Part shown: piece after piece, positions 44,141-53,749 of the stretch
Layout of the letters: each line of letters opens with the position of its first letter
Position numbering within the stretch: the first letter of the stretch is position 1
From: Mycobacterium palustre
GTDB lineage: Bacteria > Actinomycetota > Actinomycetes > Mycobacteriales > Mycobacteriaceae
Direction of reading: 5' to 3'
NCBI RefSeq assembly: GCF_002101785.1
Contig: NZ_LQPJ01000098.1
Span: 1-64,000 of the forward strand
Length of the DNA: 64,000 nucleotides
Notes under the pieces: model-generated
What the model was told of the DNA's origin: nothing
Database searches by the model: none
What the model saw: the letters and a program-made list of their open reading frames with translations, nothing else
Translations under genes and position numbers: made by a program

Positions 44141-46126
44141 GTGACGTATGCGGCCATTCGCTCGGGGGTCGACCTGAGCTATGTCGATCCCGGTGCCCGA
44201 CCCCAAGACGACCTGTTCGGCCATGTCAACGGCCGCTGGCTGGCCGAGCACGAGATTCCCCCGGACCGCGCCACCGACGGCGCGTTCCGCCAGCTGTTCG
44301 ACCGGGCCGAAGAGCAGGTGCGCGACCTGATCGTCGAGGCCAGCGAGTCCGGGGCCGCACCCGGCACCGACGAGCAGCGCATCGGCGACCTCTACGCCAG
44401 CTTCCTCGACGAGGACACGGTCGAACGGCGGGGCGTGCGGCCGCTGCTCGACGAGCTGGCCCTCGTGGAGGACTGCGCCGACCGTTCCGCGCTGGCCGCG
44501 GCGCTGGGCGCCCTGCAGCGCACCGGGGTCGGCGGCGGGGTGGCGATGTACGTCGACACCGACGCCAAGAACTCGGCCCGCTACCTGGCGCACTTCGGCC
44601 AGTCCGGCATCGGGCTGCCCGACGAATCGTATTTCCGCGACGAGCGGCACGCCGAGGTGCTGGCGGCCTACCCGAGACACATCGCGCGCATGTTCGGCCT
44701 GGTGTTCGGGGGGGACGAGGGCGACCACGCCGAGACGGCGGCGCGCATCGTGGCGCTGGAGACCAAGCTGGCGGCCGCGCACTGGGACGTGGTCAAGCGC
44801 CGCGACGCCGAGCTCACCTACAACCTGCGCACCTTCGCCGACCTGCAGCGCGACGCCGACGGCTTCGATTGGAACCGGTGGGCCGCCGCGCTGGGCGGCA
44901 GCCCGGACGCCCTGGCGGAAGTCGTTGTGCGCCAACCCGATTACCTCACCGCGTTCGCCGCGCTCTGGGGCAGCGAGGACTTCGAGGACTGGAAGCGCTG
45001 GGCGCGCTGGCGGTTGATCCGGGCCCGCGCCGCCTGGCTGACCGACGGAATCGTCGCCGCCGACTTCGACTTCTACGGCCGCCTGCTGACCGGCGCCGAG
45101 CAGATCCGGGAACGCTGGAAGCGCGCGGTGTCGCTGGTGGAGGGCCTGATGGGCGACGCCGTCGGGAAACTGTATGTGCGGCGGCATTTCCCGCCGGACG
45201 CCAAGGCCCGCATCGACGAGCTGGTGGACAATTTGAAGGCGGCCTACCGGCAGTCGATCACCGAGCTGGACTGGATGACGCCGCGGACCCGCGAGCGCGC
45301 GCTGGCCAAGCTGGACAAGTTCACCGCCAAGGTGGGCTACCCGACCAAGTGGCGCGACTACTCCGCCCTGGTGATCGACCGCAACGACCTGTACGGCAAC
45401 TACCGACGGGGATACGCGGTCAACCACGACCGCGAGCTGGCCAAGCTAGGCGGCCCGGTCGACCGCGACGAATGGTTCATGACGCCGCAGACCGTCAACG
45501 CCTACTACAACCCCGGCATGAACGAAATCGTCTTCCCCGCAGCCATTTTGCAGCGGCCGTTCTTCGACGCCGAGGCCGACGACGCCGCCAACTATGGCGG
45601 CATCGGCGCGGTGATCGGCCACGAGATCGGGCACGGCTTCGACGACCAGGGCGCCAAGTACGACGGCGACGGCAACCTGGTCGACTGGTGGACCGACGAC
45701 GACCGCGCCGAGTTCGCCGCCCGCACCAAGGCGCTGATCGAACAGTACGACGCGTACACGCCCAGGGCGCTCGACGGCAAGTATCACGTCAACGGCGCGT
45801 TCACCGTCGGCGAGAACATCGGGGACCTCGGCGGGCTATCGATTGCGCTGCTGGCCTACCAGCTGTCGCTGGAGGGCCGGCCGGCTCCCGTCATCGACGG
45901 GCTCACCGGCGTGCAGCGGGTGTTCTACGGATGGGCCCAGGTGTGGCGCACGAAATCGCGTGAGGCCGAGACGATTCGGCGGCTGGCGGTGGACCCGCAC
46001 TCGCCGCCGGAGTTCCGGTGCAACGGCGTCGTCCGCAACGTCGACGCCTTCTACGACGCGTTCGGCGTGGCCGAGGGGGACGCGTTGTACCTGACGCCGC
46101 AGCGCCGGGTCAGGATCTGGAACTAA
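44141..46126 (+). CDS. zmp1: Zinc metalloprotease Zmp1 (M13 family)
   Basis: The 661-residue protein (663 in M. tuberculosis as I recall) has the M13/neprilysin zinc motif as H494-E495-I-G-H498 in GAVIGHEIGHGFDDQGAK. The third zinc ligand is Glu558 in VGENIGDLGGLSIA, and NAYYNPGMNEIVFPA binds substrate backbone. The C-terminal end RVRIW N resembles the family terminus CxVW without the cysteine. Zmp1 is a secreted or surface protease linked to inflammasome suppression in M. tuberculosis; there is no obvious signal peptide here. GTG 44141 is preferred over upstream frame extensions. Its stop overlaps the convergent glycosyltransferase gene by 4 bases. Confidence 0.95.
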   Translation: MTYAAIRSGVDLSYVDPGARPQDDLFGHVNGRWLAEHEIPPDRATDGAFRQLFDRAEEQVRDLIVEASESGAAPGTDEQRIGDLYASFLDEDTVERRGVRPLLDELALVEDCADRSALAAALGALQRTGVGGGVAMYVDTDAKNSARYLAHFGQSGIGLPDESYFRDERHAEVLAAYPRHIARMFGLVFGGDEGDHAETAARIVALETKLAAAHWDVVKRRDAELTYNLRTFADLQRDADGFDWNRWAAALGGSPDALAEVVVRQPDYLTAFAALWGSEDFEDWKRWARWRLIRARAAWLTDGIVAADFDFYGRLLTGAEQIRERWKRAVSLVEGLMGDAVGKLYVRRHFPPDAKARIDELVDNLKAAYRQSITELDWMTPRTRERALAKLDKFTAKVGYPTKWRDYSALVIDRNDLYGNYRRGYAVNHDRELAKLGGPVDRDEWFMTPQTVNAYYNPGMNEIVFPAAILQRPFFDAEADDAANYGGIGAVIGHEIGHGFDDQGAKYDGDGNLVDWWTDDDRAEFAARTKALIEQYDAYTPRALDGKYHVNGAFTVGENIGDLGGLSIALLAYQLSLEGRPAPVIDGLTGVQRVFYGWAQVWRTKSREAETIRRLAVDPHSPPEFRCNGVVRNVDAFYDAFGVAEGDALYLTPQRRVRIWN

Positions 46127-47271
46127 TTAGTGGTGTCCGTCGGGACGGCCTGAGGTTCCCCGGCGGATTCGTTAATCAGACGCTGAAGAAGACGAATATT
46201 GGTTTCAATGTCCTGATCTTCGGGGAGGTAGCGACGAGCCAGCTCGTTGTGGTGCAGGGAGCGCTTATAGTCCCCGATGCGGTAGTAGCACAATCCGAGT
46301 TGTTTGTGCGGAAGCCAGGTCTTGAAAGGGTAATTCTGCACTCCCCACTCCCTGGTGCTCTTGGCGGCGGGGTCCTGCAGGGCGAGCTCATACCAAAAGA
46401 TGGCTTGACGAAAGTGGTTTTTCTTGAGGAAGCGTTCGGCGAAGCGGCAGCTGAATTCGGGCCGCGGGACGTCCAACTCCAAGGACTTCAGCGCGCATTC
46501 CCATTCTTTGTCCAGATCCCCCGTCATGTAGTAGCACCGCGCCAGCGTGTGCAGCGCAAACAAGCTCAGGTCCAGCTGCGCATCATCCCCACTGCCCTGC
46601 CAAGCCAGGAACTCGACAAAGTAGGGGATGGCCTTTTCGAACTCGCCGTGCGCTTCGAGCTCGCGGGCGTAGTGGCAAAGGTCGACGGGATTCAGCGGGC
46701 GCCCCGCTGCGAGGTGCCTTTCGTATATCTGCCGGTTCCGCAGAGAGGAGGTGGGCCCACCGCACGGTTTTTCGTGGGTGACGACAATGTCACTGTCGAA
46801 GTAGGTGTAAGTGTCCGGTGCCACCAGGTCCTCGTGAACCACGCCGACCCAGGCAAATTTTTTAGACGTTTTCACCAACCGGAAACGTCGATTACTTTGG
46901 GTGACGTTACGGGATTCGTCGAAACTGTAATGATAGATCATGGAGACCGCGTCCACGGTCGGACTCAGCGTGTTTTTGAGCTGCAGTAATTTGTCCCGGT
47001 CTTCCGGAAGCAGGACGTCGTCGGCATCCAGCCAGAGCGTGTAGTCCATGGCGGCCTGCGCGAACGCGAAGTTGCGCGCCGCCGAAAAGTCGTCGATCCA
47101 TTCGAAGTCGAAAACCCGTGATGTGAATTTACCGGCGATTGCCTTCGTGTTGTCTTCCGAGCCCGTATCGACGATGACGATCTCGTCGGGAATGCCATCA
47201 ACGGATTTCAAACATCTTTCCAGCGTTTCCTCTTCGTTCTTGACGATCATACATAAGCTTATTGTGATCAC
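46123..47271 (-). CDS. GT2 glycosyltransferase with C-terminal TPR-like repeats, probably acquired
   Basis: The 382-residue protein starts ITISLCMIVKNEEETLERCL, the GT2 nucleotide-sugar fold, then EIVIVDTGSEDNTKAIAG and the metal-binding YTLWLDADDVLLPED (D82-A-D84-D85). HEDLVAP follows the acceptor site. Residues 195-370 are helical pairs of TPR type (FALHTLARCYYMTGDLDKEW, LGLCYYRIGDYKRSLHH). The architecture resembles Firmicute SunS-like or cell-surface glycosyltransferases. Base composition is visibly lower in G+C than in its neighbours and Lys, Asn and Glu codons are more frequent, which suggests horizontal transfer. Start GTG 47271 follows only a weak ribosome-binding site. The target, possibly a protein or peptide, is unknown. 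Confidence 0.85.
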   Translation of the reverse strand: MITISLCMIVKNEEETLERCLKSVDGIPDEIVIVDTGSEDNTKAIAGKFTSRVFDFEWIDDFSAARNFAFAQAAMDYTLWLDADDVLLPEDRDKLLQLKNTLSPTVDAVSMIYHYSFDESRNVTQSNRRFRLVKTSKKFAWVGVVHEDLVAPDTYTYFDSDIVVTHEKPCGGPTSSLRNRQIYERHLAAGRPLNPVDLCHYARELEAHGEFEKAIPYFVEFLAWQGSGDDAQLDLSLFALHTLARCYYMTGDLDKEWECALKSLELDVPRPEFSCRFAERFLKKNHFRQAIFWYELALQDPAAKSTREWGVQNYPFKTWLPHKQLGLCYYRIGDYKRSLHHNELARRYLPEDQDIETNIRLLQRLINESAGEPQAVPTDTTN

Positions 47272-47576
47272 CGGCCAGAGTTTCCCTTCTCGGTTTTCGC
47301 TAAAGCCTTGCTGTCGATTTTGTCAACGCTGCCGTCTCAATCAACACGCCAGATCGGCGCAGCCTGCCTCGGTGCCGGCACCGCTGCCTCCTGTCTGCAG
47401 TCGTCGTCGCGAAGGATGGTATCCCGCAGCGAGCCTCGCCAACGCGATCTCGTTGCTGCCACTTCGCCGGTCGGCAGACGCTTCCGCTCGGTGGTGGCCT
47501 TGATCTCGTGCGATCCGGCTGGTGCTGGCCGATACTGTGTGGGCATCTTCGGGGGCTACCGGTGAAAGGAACAGTG
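47272..47576. other. 305-base divergent region, glycosyltransferase / PE gene
   Basis: No gene is supported here. The part near the glycosyltransferase is A/T-richer and the part near the PE gene is G/C-rich. AAAGGA at 47565-47570 is the PE gene's ribosome-binding site, 6 bases before its ATG. Promoters for both genes must lie inside, but I see no confident boxes. Confidence 0.45.
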
Positions 47577-48185
47577 ATGGCCTTCCTGATCGCAGCACCC
47601 GACATGCTCTCGCTGGCGGCCACCGAGGTGGCCGGGATCGGTGAGTCGGTGAGCGCGGCTCATGCGGTGGCCGCGTCGTCGACTACCGCGGTGGTGGCCG
47701 CCGCCGGTGATGAGGTCTCCACCGCGATTGCGGGGCTGTTTTCGCGCCACGCCCAACAGTTCGCCGCGCTGGCTGCGCAGGCGGTGGGGTTTCACGACCA
47801 GTTTGTGCAGGCGCTGACCGCGGCCGGGGGGGCGTATGCGGGCACCGAGGCGGCCAACGTGTCGCCGCTGCAAACCCTGGAAAACGACGTGCTGGCGGTG
47901 ATCAATGCGCCCACCAACGCGTTGCTGGGGCGCCCGTTGATCGGCAACGGCGCCGATGGGGCCAGTGGGGTGCAGGGCCAGCCCGGCGCGCCGGGCTGGC
48001 CCTGCACCCCACTGGCCCCATCGGCGCCGTTGCCGATCAACGGGCGCCCCAGCAACGCGTTGGTGGGCGCATTGATCACCGCCAGCACGTCGTTTTCCAG
48101 GGTTTGCAGCGGCGACACGTTGGCCGCCTCGGTGCCCGCATACGCCCCCCCGGCCGCGGTCAGCGCCTGCACAAACTGGTCGTGA
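47577..48185 (+). pseudogene. PE_PGRS gene cut at the palindrome axis (left copy)
   Basis: The frame encodes 202 residues. Residues 1-137 are native: a PE domain MAFLIAAPDMLSLAATEVAG, then [13 protein letters not shown] and the first PGRS residues GASGVQGQPGAPG. At 47988/47989 the sequence turns into its own reverse complement, and the last 65 residues (PCTPLAPSAPLP and on) are antisense of the PE linker. The PGRS domain is thus missing and the C-terminus is an artefact of the fold-back. In a true gene I would expect a long glycine-rich PGRS part after residue 137. The mirror copy on the other strand overlaps it from 47792. Confidence 0.85.
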
Positions 48186-48400
48186 AACCCCACCGCCTGC
48201 GCAGCCAGCGCGGCGAACTGTTGGGCGTGGCGCGAAAACAGCCCCGCAATCGCGGTGGAGACCTCATCACCGGCGGCGGCCACCACCGCGGTAGTCGACG
48301 ACGCGGCCACCGCATGAGCCGCGCTCACCGACTCACCGATCCCGGCCACCTCGGTGGCCGCCAGCGAGAGCATGTCGGGTGCTGCGATCAGGAAGGCCAT
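47792..48400 (-). pseudogene. PE_PGRS gene cut at the palindrome axis (right copy)
   Basis: This is the exact mirror of the frame at 47577-48185 and encodes the same 202 residues. The overlap of 394 bases between the two on opposite strands is a direct result of the spacerless palindrome. Native PE sequence occupies 47989-48400. Confidence 0.85.
47977..48000. other. Axis of the inverted repeat
   Basis: The centre of symmetry lies between 47988 and 47989, inside gcccggcg/cgccgggc. There is no spacer at all: the last base of one arm is followed by its own complement. The centre happens to read GGCGCGCC. It falls within the first PGRS codons of a PE_PGRS gene, a very G/C-rich sequence. Confidence 0.97.
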
Positions 48401-48705
48401 CACTGTTCCTTTCACCGGTAGCCCCCGAAGATGCCCACACAGTATCGGCCAGCACCAGCCGGATCGCACGAGATCAAGGCCACCACCGAGCGGAAGCGTC
48501 TGCCGACCGGCGAAGTGGCAGCAACGAGATCGCGTTGGCGAGGCTCGCTGCGGGATACCATCCTTCGCGACGACGACTGCAGACAGGAGGCAGCGGTGCC
48601 GGCACCGAGGCAGGCTGCGCCGATCTGGCGTGTTGATTGAGACGGCAGCGTTGACAAAATCGACAGCAAGGCTTTAGCGAAAACCGAGAAGGGAAACTCT
48701 GGCCG
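48401..48705. other. Mirror of the PE / glycosyltransferase intergenic region
   Basis: This is identical in reverse complement to 47272-47576 and holds no gene. Confidence 0.45.
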
Positions 48706-49854
48706 GTGATCACAATAAGCTTATGTATGATCGTCAAGAACGAAGAGGAAACGCTGGAAAGATGTTTGAAATCCGTTGATGGCATTCCCGACGAGATCGT
48801 CATCGTCGATACGGGCTCGGAAGACAACACGAAGGCAATCGCCGGTAAATTCACATCACGGGTTTTCGACTTCGAATGGATCGACGACTTTTCGGCGGCG
48901 CGCAACTTCGCGTTCGCGCAGGCCGCCATGGACTACACGCTCTGGCTGGATGCCGACGACGTCCTGCTTCCGGAAGACCGGGACAAATTACTGCAGCTCA
49001 AAAACACGCTGAGTCCGACCGTGGACGCGGTCTCCATGATCTATCATTACAGTTTCGACGAATCCCGTAACGTCACCCAAAGTAATCGACGTTTCCGGTT
49101 GGTGAAAACGTCTAAAAAATTTGCCTGGGTCGGCGTGGTTCACGAGGACCTGGTGGCACCGGACACTTACACCTACTTCGACAGTGACATTGTCGTCACC
49201 CACGAAAAACCGTGCGGTGGGCCCACCTCCTCTCTGCGGAACCGGCAGATATACGAAAGGCACCTCGCAGCGGGGCGCCCGCTGAATCCCGTCGACCTTT
49301 GCCACTACGCCCGCGAGCTCGAAGCGCACGGCGAGTTCGAAAAGGCCATCCCCTACTTTGTCGAGTTCCTGGCTTGGCAGGGCAGTGGGGATGATGCGCA
49401 GCTGGACCTGAGCTTGTTTGCGCTGCACACGCTGGCGCGGTGCTACTACATGACGGGGGATCTGGACAAAGAATGGGAATGCGCGCTGAAGTCCTTGGAG
49501 TTGGACGTCCCGCGGCCCGAATTCAGCTGCCGCTTCGCCGAACGCTTCCTCAAGAAAAACCACTTTCGTCAAGCCATCTTTTGGTATGAGCTCGCCCTGC
49601 AGGACCCCGCCGCCAAGAGCACCAGGGAGTGGGGAGTGCAGAATTACCCTTTCAAGACCTGGCTTCCGCACAAACAACTCGGATTGTGCTACTACCGCAT
49701 CGGGGACTATAAGCGCTCCCTGCACCACAACGAGCTGGCTCGTCGCTACCTCCCCGAAGATCAGGACATTGAAACCAATATTCGTCTTCTTCAGCGTCTG
49801 ATTAACGAATCCGCCGGGGAACCTCAGGCCGTCCCGACGGACACCACTAATTAG
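48706..49854 (+). CDS. GT2/TPR glycosyltransferase, right-arm copy
   Basis: The 382 residues are identical to those of the gene at 46123-47271, including the WLDADD metal site and the TPR-like C-terminus. The start GTG is at 48706. It overlaps the mirrored zmp1 stop by 4 bases. Whether a second copy really exists depends on the palindrome. Confidence 0.7.
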   Translation: MITISLCMIVKNEEETLERCLKSVDGIPDEIVIVDTGSEDNTKAIAGKFTSRVFDFEWIDDFSAARNFAFAQAAMDYTLWLDADDVLLPEDRDKLLQLKNTLSPTVDAVSMIYHYSFDESRNVTQSNRRFRLVKTSKKFAWVGVVHEDLVAPDTYTYFDSDIVVTHEKPCGGPTSSLRNRQIYERHLAAGRPLNPVDLCHYARELEAHGEFEKAIPYFVEFLAWQGSGDDAQLDLSLFALHTLARCYYMTGDLDKEWECALKSLELDVPRPEFSCRFAERFLKKNHFRQAIFWYELALQDPAAKSTREWGVQNYPFKTWLPHKQLGLCYYRIGDYKRSLHHNELARRYLPEDQDIETNIRLLQRLINESAGEPQAVPTDTTN

Positions 49855-51836
49855 TTCCAGATCCTGACCCGGCGCTGCGGCGTCAGGTACAACGCGTCCC
49901 CCTCGGCCACGCCGAACGCGTCGTAGAAGGCGTCGACGTTGCGGACGACGCCGTTGCACCGGAACTCCGGCGGCGAGTGCGGGTCCACCGCCAGCCGCCG
50001 AATCGTCTCGGCCTCACGCGATTTCGTGCGCCACACCTGGGCCCATCCGTAGAACACCCGCTGCACGCCGGTGAGCCCGTCGATGACGGGAGCCGGCCGG
50101 CCCTCCAGCGACAGCTGGTAGGCCAGCAGCGCAATCGATAGCCCGCCGAGGTCCCCGATGTTCTCGCCGACGGTGAACGCGCCGTTGACGTGATACTTGC
50201 CGTCGAGCGCCCTGGGCGTGTACGCGTCGTACTGTTCGATCAGCGCCTTGGTGCGGGCGGCGAACTCGGCGCGGTCGTCGTCGGTCCACCAGTCGACCAG
50301 GTTGCCGTCGCCGTCGTACTTGGCGCCCTGGTCGTCGAAGCCGTGCCCGATCTCGTGGCCGATCACCGCGCCGATGCCGCCATAGTTGGCGGCGTCGTCG
50401 GCCTCGGCGTCGAAGAACGGCCGCTGCAAAATGGCTGCGGGGAAGACGATTTCGTTCATGCCGGGGTTGTAGTAGGCGTTGACGGTCTGCGGCGTCATGA
50501 ACCATTCGTCGCGGTCGACCGGGCCGCCTAGCTTGGCCAGCTCGCGGTCGTGGTTGACCGCGTATCCCCGTCGGTAGTTGCCGTACAGGTCGTTGCGGTC
50601 GATCACCAGGGCGGAGTAGTCGCGCCACTTGGTCGGGTAGCCCACCTTGGCGGTGAACTTGTCCAGCTTGGCCAGCGCGCGCTCGCGGGTCCGCGGCGTC
50701 ATCCAGTCCAGCTCGGTGATCGACTGCCGGTAGGCCGCCTTCAAATTGTCCACCAGCTCGTCGATGCGGGCCTTGGCGTCCGGCGGGAAATGCCGCCGCA
50801 CATACAGTTTCCCGACGGCGTCGCCCATCAGGCCCTCCACCAGCGACACCGCGCGCTTCCAGCGTTCCCGGATCTGCTCGGCGCCGGTCAGCAGGCGGCC
50901 GTAGAAGTCGAAGTCGGCGGCGACGATTCCGTCGGTCAGCCAGGCGGCGCGGGCCCGGATCAACCGCCAGCGCGCCCAGCGCTTCCAGTCCTCGAAGTCC
51001 TCGCTGCCCCAGAGCGCGGCGAACGCGGTGAGGTAATCGGGTTGGCGCACAACGACTTCCGCCAGGGCGTCCGGGCTGCCGCCCAGCGCGGCGGCCCACC
51101 GGTTCCAATCGAAGCCGTCGGCGTCGCGCTGCAGGTCGGCGAAGGTGCGCAGGTTGTAGGTGAGCTCGGCGTCGCGGCGCTTGACCACGTCCCAGTGCGC
51201 GGCCGCCAGCTTGGTCTCCAGCGCCACGATGCGCGCCGCCGTCTCGGCGTGGTCGCCCTCGTCCCCCCCGAACACCAGGCCGAACATGCGCGCGATGTGT
51301 CTCGGGTAGGCCGCCAGCACCTCGGCGTGCCGCTCGTCGCGGAAATACGATTCGTCGGGCAGCCCGATGCCGGACTGGCCGAAGTGCGCCAGGTAGCGGG
51401 CCGAGTTCTTGGCGTCGGTGTCGACGTACATCGCCACCCCGCCGCCGACCCCGGTGCGCTGCAGGGCGCCCAGCGCCGCGGCCAGCGCGGAACGGTCGGC
51501 GCAGTCCTCCACGAGGGCCAGCTCGTCGAGCAGCGGCCGCACGCCCCGCCGTTCGACCGTGTCCTCGTCGAGGAAGCTGGCGTAGAGGTCGCCGATGCGC
51601 TGCTCGTCGGTGCCGGGTGCGGCCCCGGACTCGCTGGCCTCGACGATCAGGTCGCGCACCTGCTCTTCGGCCCGGTCGAACAGCTGGCGGAACGCGCCGT
51701 CGGTGGCGCGGTCCGGGGGAATCTCGTGCTCGGCCAGCCAGCGGCCGTTGACATGGCCGAACAGGTCGTCTTGGGGTCGGGCACCGGGATCGACATAGCT
51801 CAGGTCGACCCCCGAGCGAATGGCCGCATACGTCAC
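49851..51836 (-). CDS. zmp1: Zinc metalloprotease Zmp1, right-arm copy
   Basis: The 661 residues are identical to those of 44141-46126, with the HEIGH and GENIGDLGG zinc sites intact. GTG start at 51836. No arm difference falls in this gene. Confidence 0.7.
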   Translation of the reverse strand: MTYAAIRSGVDLSYVDPGARPQDDLFGHVNGRWLAEHEIPPDRATDGAFRQLFDRAEEQVRDLIVEASESGAAPGTDEQRIGDLYASFLDEDTVERRGVRPLLDELALVEDCADRSALAAALGALQRTGVGGGVAMYVDTDAKNSARYLAHFGQSGIGLPDESYFRDERHAEVLAAYPRHIARMFGLVFGGDEGDHAETAARIVALETKLAAAHWDVVKRRDAELTYNLRTFADLQRDADGFDWNRWAAALGGSPDALAEVVVRQPDYLTAFAALWGSEDFEDWKRWARWRLIRARAAWLTDGIVAADFDFYGRLLTGAEQIRERWKRAVSLVEGLMGDAVGKLYVRRHFPPDAKARIDELVDNLKAAYRQSITELDWMTPRTRERALAKLDKFTAKVGYPTKWRDYSALVIDRNDLYGNYRRGYAVNHDRELAKLGGPVDRDEWFMTPQTVNAYYNPGMNEIVFPAAILQRPFFDAEADDAANYGGIGAVIGHEIGHGFDDQGAKYDGDGNLVDWWTDDDRAEFAARTKALIEQYDAYTPRALDGKYHVNGAFTVGENIGDLGGLSIALLAYQLSLEGRPAPVIDGLTGVQRVFYGWAQVWRTKSREAETIRRLAVDPHSPPEFRCNGVVRNVDAFYDAFGVAEGDALYLTPQRRVRIWN

Positions 51837-51878
51837 CCCGCCATCCTTCCACCTTCTTTTGGATGCGACGATCGGGCC

Positions 51879-52529
51879 ATGTCCGACCCCGAACCCGACG
51901 ACGACGCCGGCGACCAGCCCGACGACGCCGCCGCCGCTGCCGCCGAGGACGCCGAAGACGCAGGTGGGCCTGTGTTTTCGGGCTACGGCATCGCGTCGGC
52001 GGCCCTGGGCCTGCTGTCGGTCGGCGCGGTCGTGCTCGGCGGGTTCATCTGGTCGGCCCACCGCGACGCCGTCGGCGAACGGGTCTACCTGAGCCGCGTC
52101 ATGCAGACCGCCGCCGACTGGACGGGCGTGCTGATCAACATGAACAGCGGCAACATCGACACCAGCCTGCAAAAGCTGCACGACGGGACCGTCGGGGACC
52201 TCAACGCCGACTTCGACGCGGCGATGCAGCCGTACCGCCTGGTGGTCCAGAAGCTGCAGTCGCAAAGCGCCGGCCGGATCGACTCGGTGGCGATCGAGAC
52301 GGTCCGTCACGATTTGGACACCCAGCCGGGGGGCGCCGGCCCCCCGAGAGACGTGGTGACCACCAAGCTGCCGCCGTTCGCCAGCCGGACGGACACGGTG
52401 ATGCTCGTCGCGACCTCGGTCAGCGAGAACGTGGGCGCCAAGCCCCAGACGGTGCACTGGAACCTGCGGCTGGCCGTGTCCGACGTGGACGGCAAGCTGA
52501 TGATCTCGGGTCTGGAATCCATCCGATGA
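51879..52529 (+). CDS. omamA: OmamA, right-arm copy
   Basis: The 216 residues are identical to those of 43448-44098. The stop overlaps the mirrored omamB start by ATGA. Confidence 0.7.
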   Translation: MSDPEPDDDAGDQPDDAAAAAAEDAEDAGGPVFSGYGIASAALGLLSVGAVVLGGFIWSAHRDAVGERVYLSRVMQTAADWTGVLINMNSGNIDTSLQKLHDGTVGDLNADFDAAMQPYRLVVQKLQSQSAGRIDSVAIETVRHDLDTQPGGAGPPRDVVTTKLPPFASRTDTVMLVATSVSENVGAKPQTVHWNLRLAVSDVDGKLMISGLESIR

Positions 52530-53215
52530 GGAACGTCTGGCGGCTGCTCGCCTTCGACATCCTGGCCCCCCTGGCCGCGATCGGCGCGCTGCTGGCGATC
52601 GGGCTGGTGCTGCGCTGGCCGCGGTGGTGGGTGGCGGCGTGCGCGGTGCTGATCGTGCTGATCGTCGAAGGCGTCAGCGTCAATTTCTGGCTGCTGCGCC
52701 GCGACGCGGTCAGCGTCGGCACCGACGACGACGCGCCGGGGCTGCGGCTGGCCGTGGTCTTCGTCTGCGCGGCGGCCCTGTCGGCGGCCGTGTTGACCGG
52801 CTACACGCACTGGACGAAGTCCGACCGCGGCTTCAACGACGACGCGCGCCAGGTGGTGCGCACCGCCACCGGGATGGCCGAGGCGATGGCGTCATTCACC
52901 CCGAGCGCCCCGATGAGCTCGATCGATCGGGCGTCGGCGATGATGGTGCCCGAGCAGGCCGGCGCGTTCAAGGACCAGTACAAGAAGTCCAGCGCCGACC
53001 TGGCCCAGCGCAACGTCACCGCCCAGGCCGCCACGCTGGCGGCCGGGGTGGAGGCCCTCGGGCCGGCGGCGGCCAGTGTGGCCGTGATTTTGCGGGTGAC
53101 CCAGAACGTGCCGGGGCAGCCGCCCACTCAGGCGGCGCCGGCGCTGCGGGTGACGTTGACCAAGCGCGGCGGCAACTGGCTGGTGTCCGACGTGGCGCCG
53201 ATCAGCTCGCGCTGA
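52526..53215 (+). CDS. omamB: OmamB, right-arm copy
   Basis: The 229 residues are identical to those of 42762-43451, with the same three membrane helices and extracytoplasmic domain. Confidence 0.7.
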   Translation: MRNVWRLLAFDILAPLAAIGALLAIGLVLRWPRWWVAACAVLIVLIVEGVSVNFWLLRRDAVSVGTDDDAPGLRLAVVFVCAAALSAAVLTGYTHWTKSDRGFNDDARQVVRTATGMAEAMASFTPSAPMSSIDRASAMMVPEQAGAFKDQYKKSSADLAQRNVTAQAATLAAGVEALGPAAASVAVILRVTQNVPGQPPTQAAPALRVTLTKRGGNWLVSDVAPISSR

Positions 53216-53221
53216 GGGCCC

Positions 53222-53749
53222 TCAGTTGGACTCGGCCGTCCGCGCGGACTTCACCTTGACGAATCGGTCCGACAGCCGGCGCATCCGGATCATCAGCGAC
53301 GCCGTCGGGCTGGTGCTGCCGTCGATGTAGGCGGCCAGCTCCTCGGGCGTCACCCCGATGCGGGAGGCGAATTCGTGCTCCGCCAGCCCGGACCGTTCGA
53401 TCAGCAGCGTGACGTGGCGGGCCACCTCGGCGCGTTCGTTGGCCTCCAGGTGGGCCCGCGCGCGCTCCAGCACCTCCCACAGCGCCTTGGAGATGCCGTA
53501 GGGCCGGGTGCCCGCCAGCACCTCTTCGACCTGCCGGGCGGTCCGCCCGTACGGGTCGCGCTTCAGCGCGGCGGCGATGCGCTTCCAGGTGGCGATGTCG
53601 CCGCCCTGCAGCGCCGAGCGGATCGCGGAGGTCGGCCAGAATTCGACGGGTTGTTCGGGATCCGGTGACGATCCGCCGCCGGGCCCGCGCGGTTCGCCGG
53701 CGGGCCGCTGGGGCGGCGGCGCCGGGCGCCGGTCCGATGCCAACGTCAC
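53222..53749 (-). CDS. Rv0201c-like small protein, right-arm copy
   Basis: The 175 residues are identical to those of 42228-42755. GTG start at 53749 overlaps the mirrored mmpL11 stop. Confidence 0.7.
   Translation of the reverse strand: MTLASDRRPAPPPQRPAGEPRGPGGGSSPDPEQPVEFWPTSAIRSALQGGDIATWKRIAAALKRDPYGRTARQVEEVLAGTRPYGISKALWEVLERARAHLEANERAEVARHVTLLIERSGLAEHEFASRIGVTPEELAAYIDGSTSPTASLMIRMRRLSDRFVKVKSARTAESN

Larger units (their letters stand above)
31977..47988 (+). repeat. Left arm of giant spacerless inverted repeat
   Basis: Every base x from 31977 to 47988 pairs with the complement of base 95977-x, apart from three differences I could find: 36474, 42116 and 42139 (partners 59503, 53861, 53838). 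The arm is 16012 bases inside this window and is probably longer, because the other arm is cut at 64000. This arm keeps the gene order and strands of other mycobacteria and joins smoothly to the left flank in the middle of trmB. It is therefore likely to be the genuine copy. Confidence 0.97.

Noticed and set aside
47985-47992. GGCGCGCC at the axis as a sign of ligation at a rare restriction site
   Set aside because: Any spacerless palindrome has a self-complementary centre, and such a sequence is expected often in GC-rich DNA. It gives no independent evidence.
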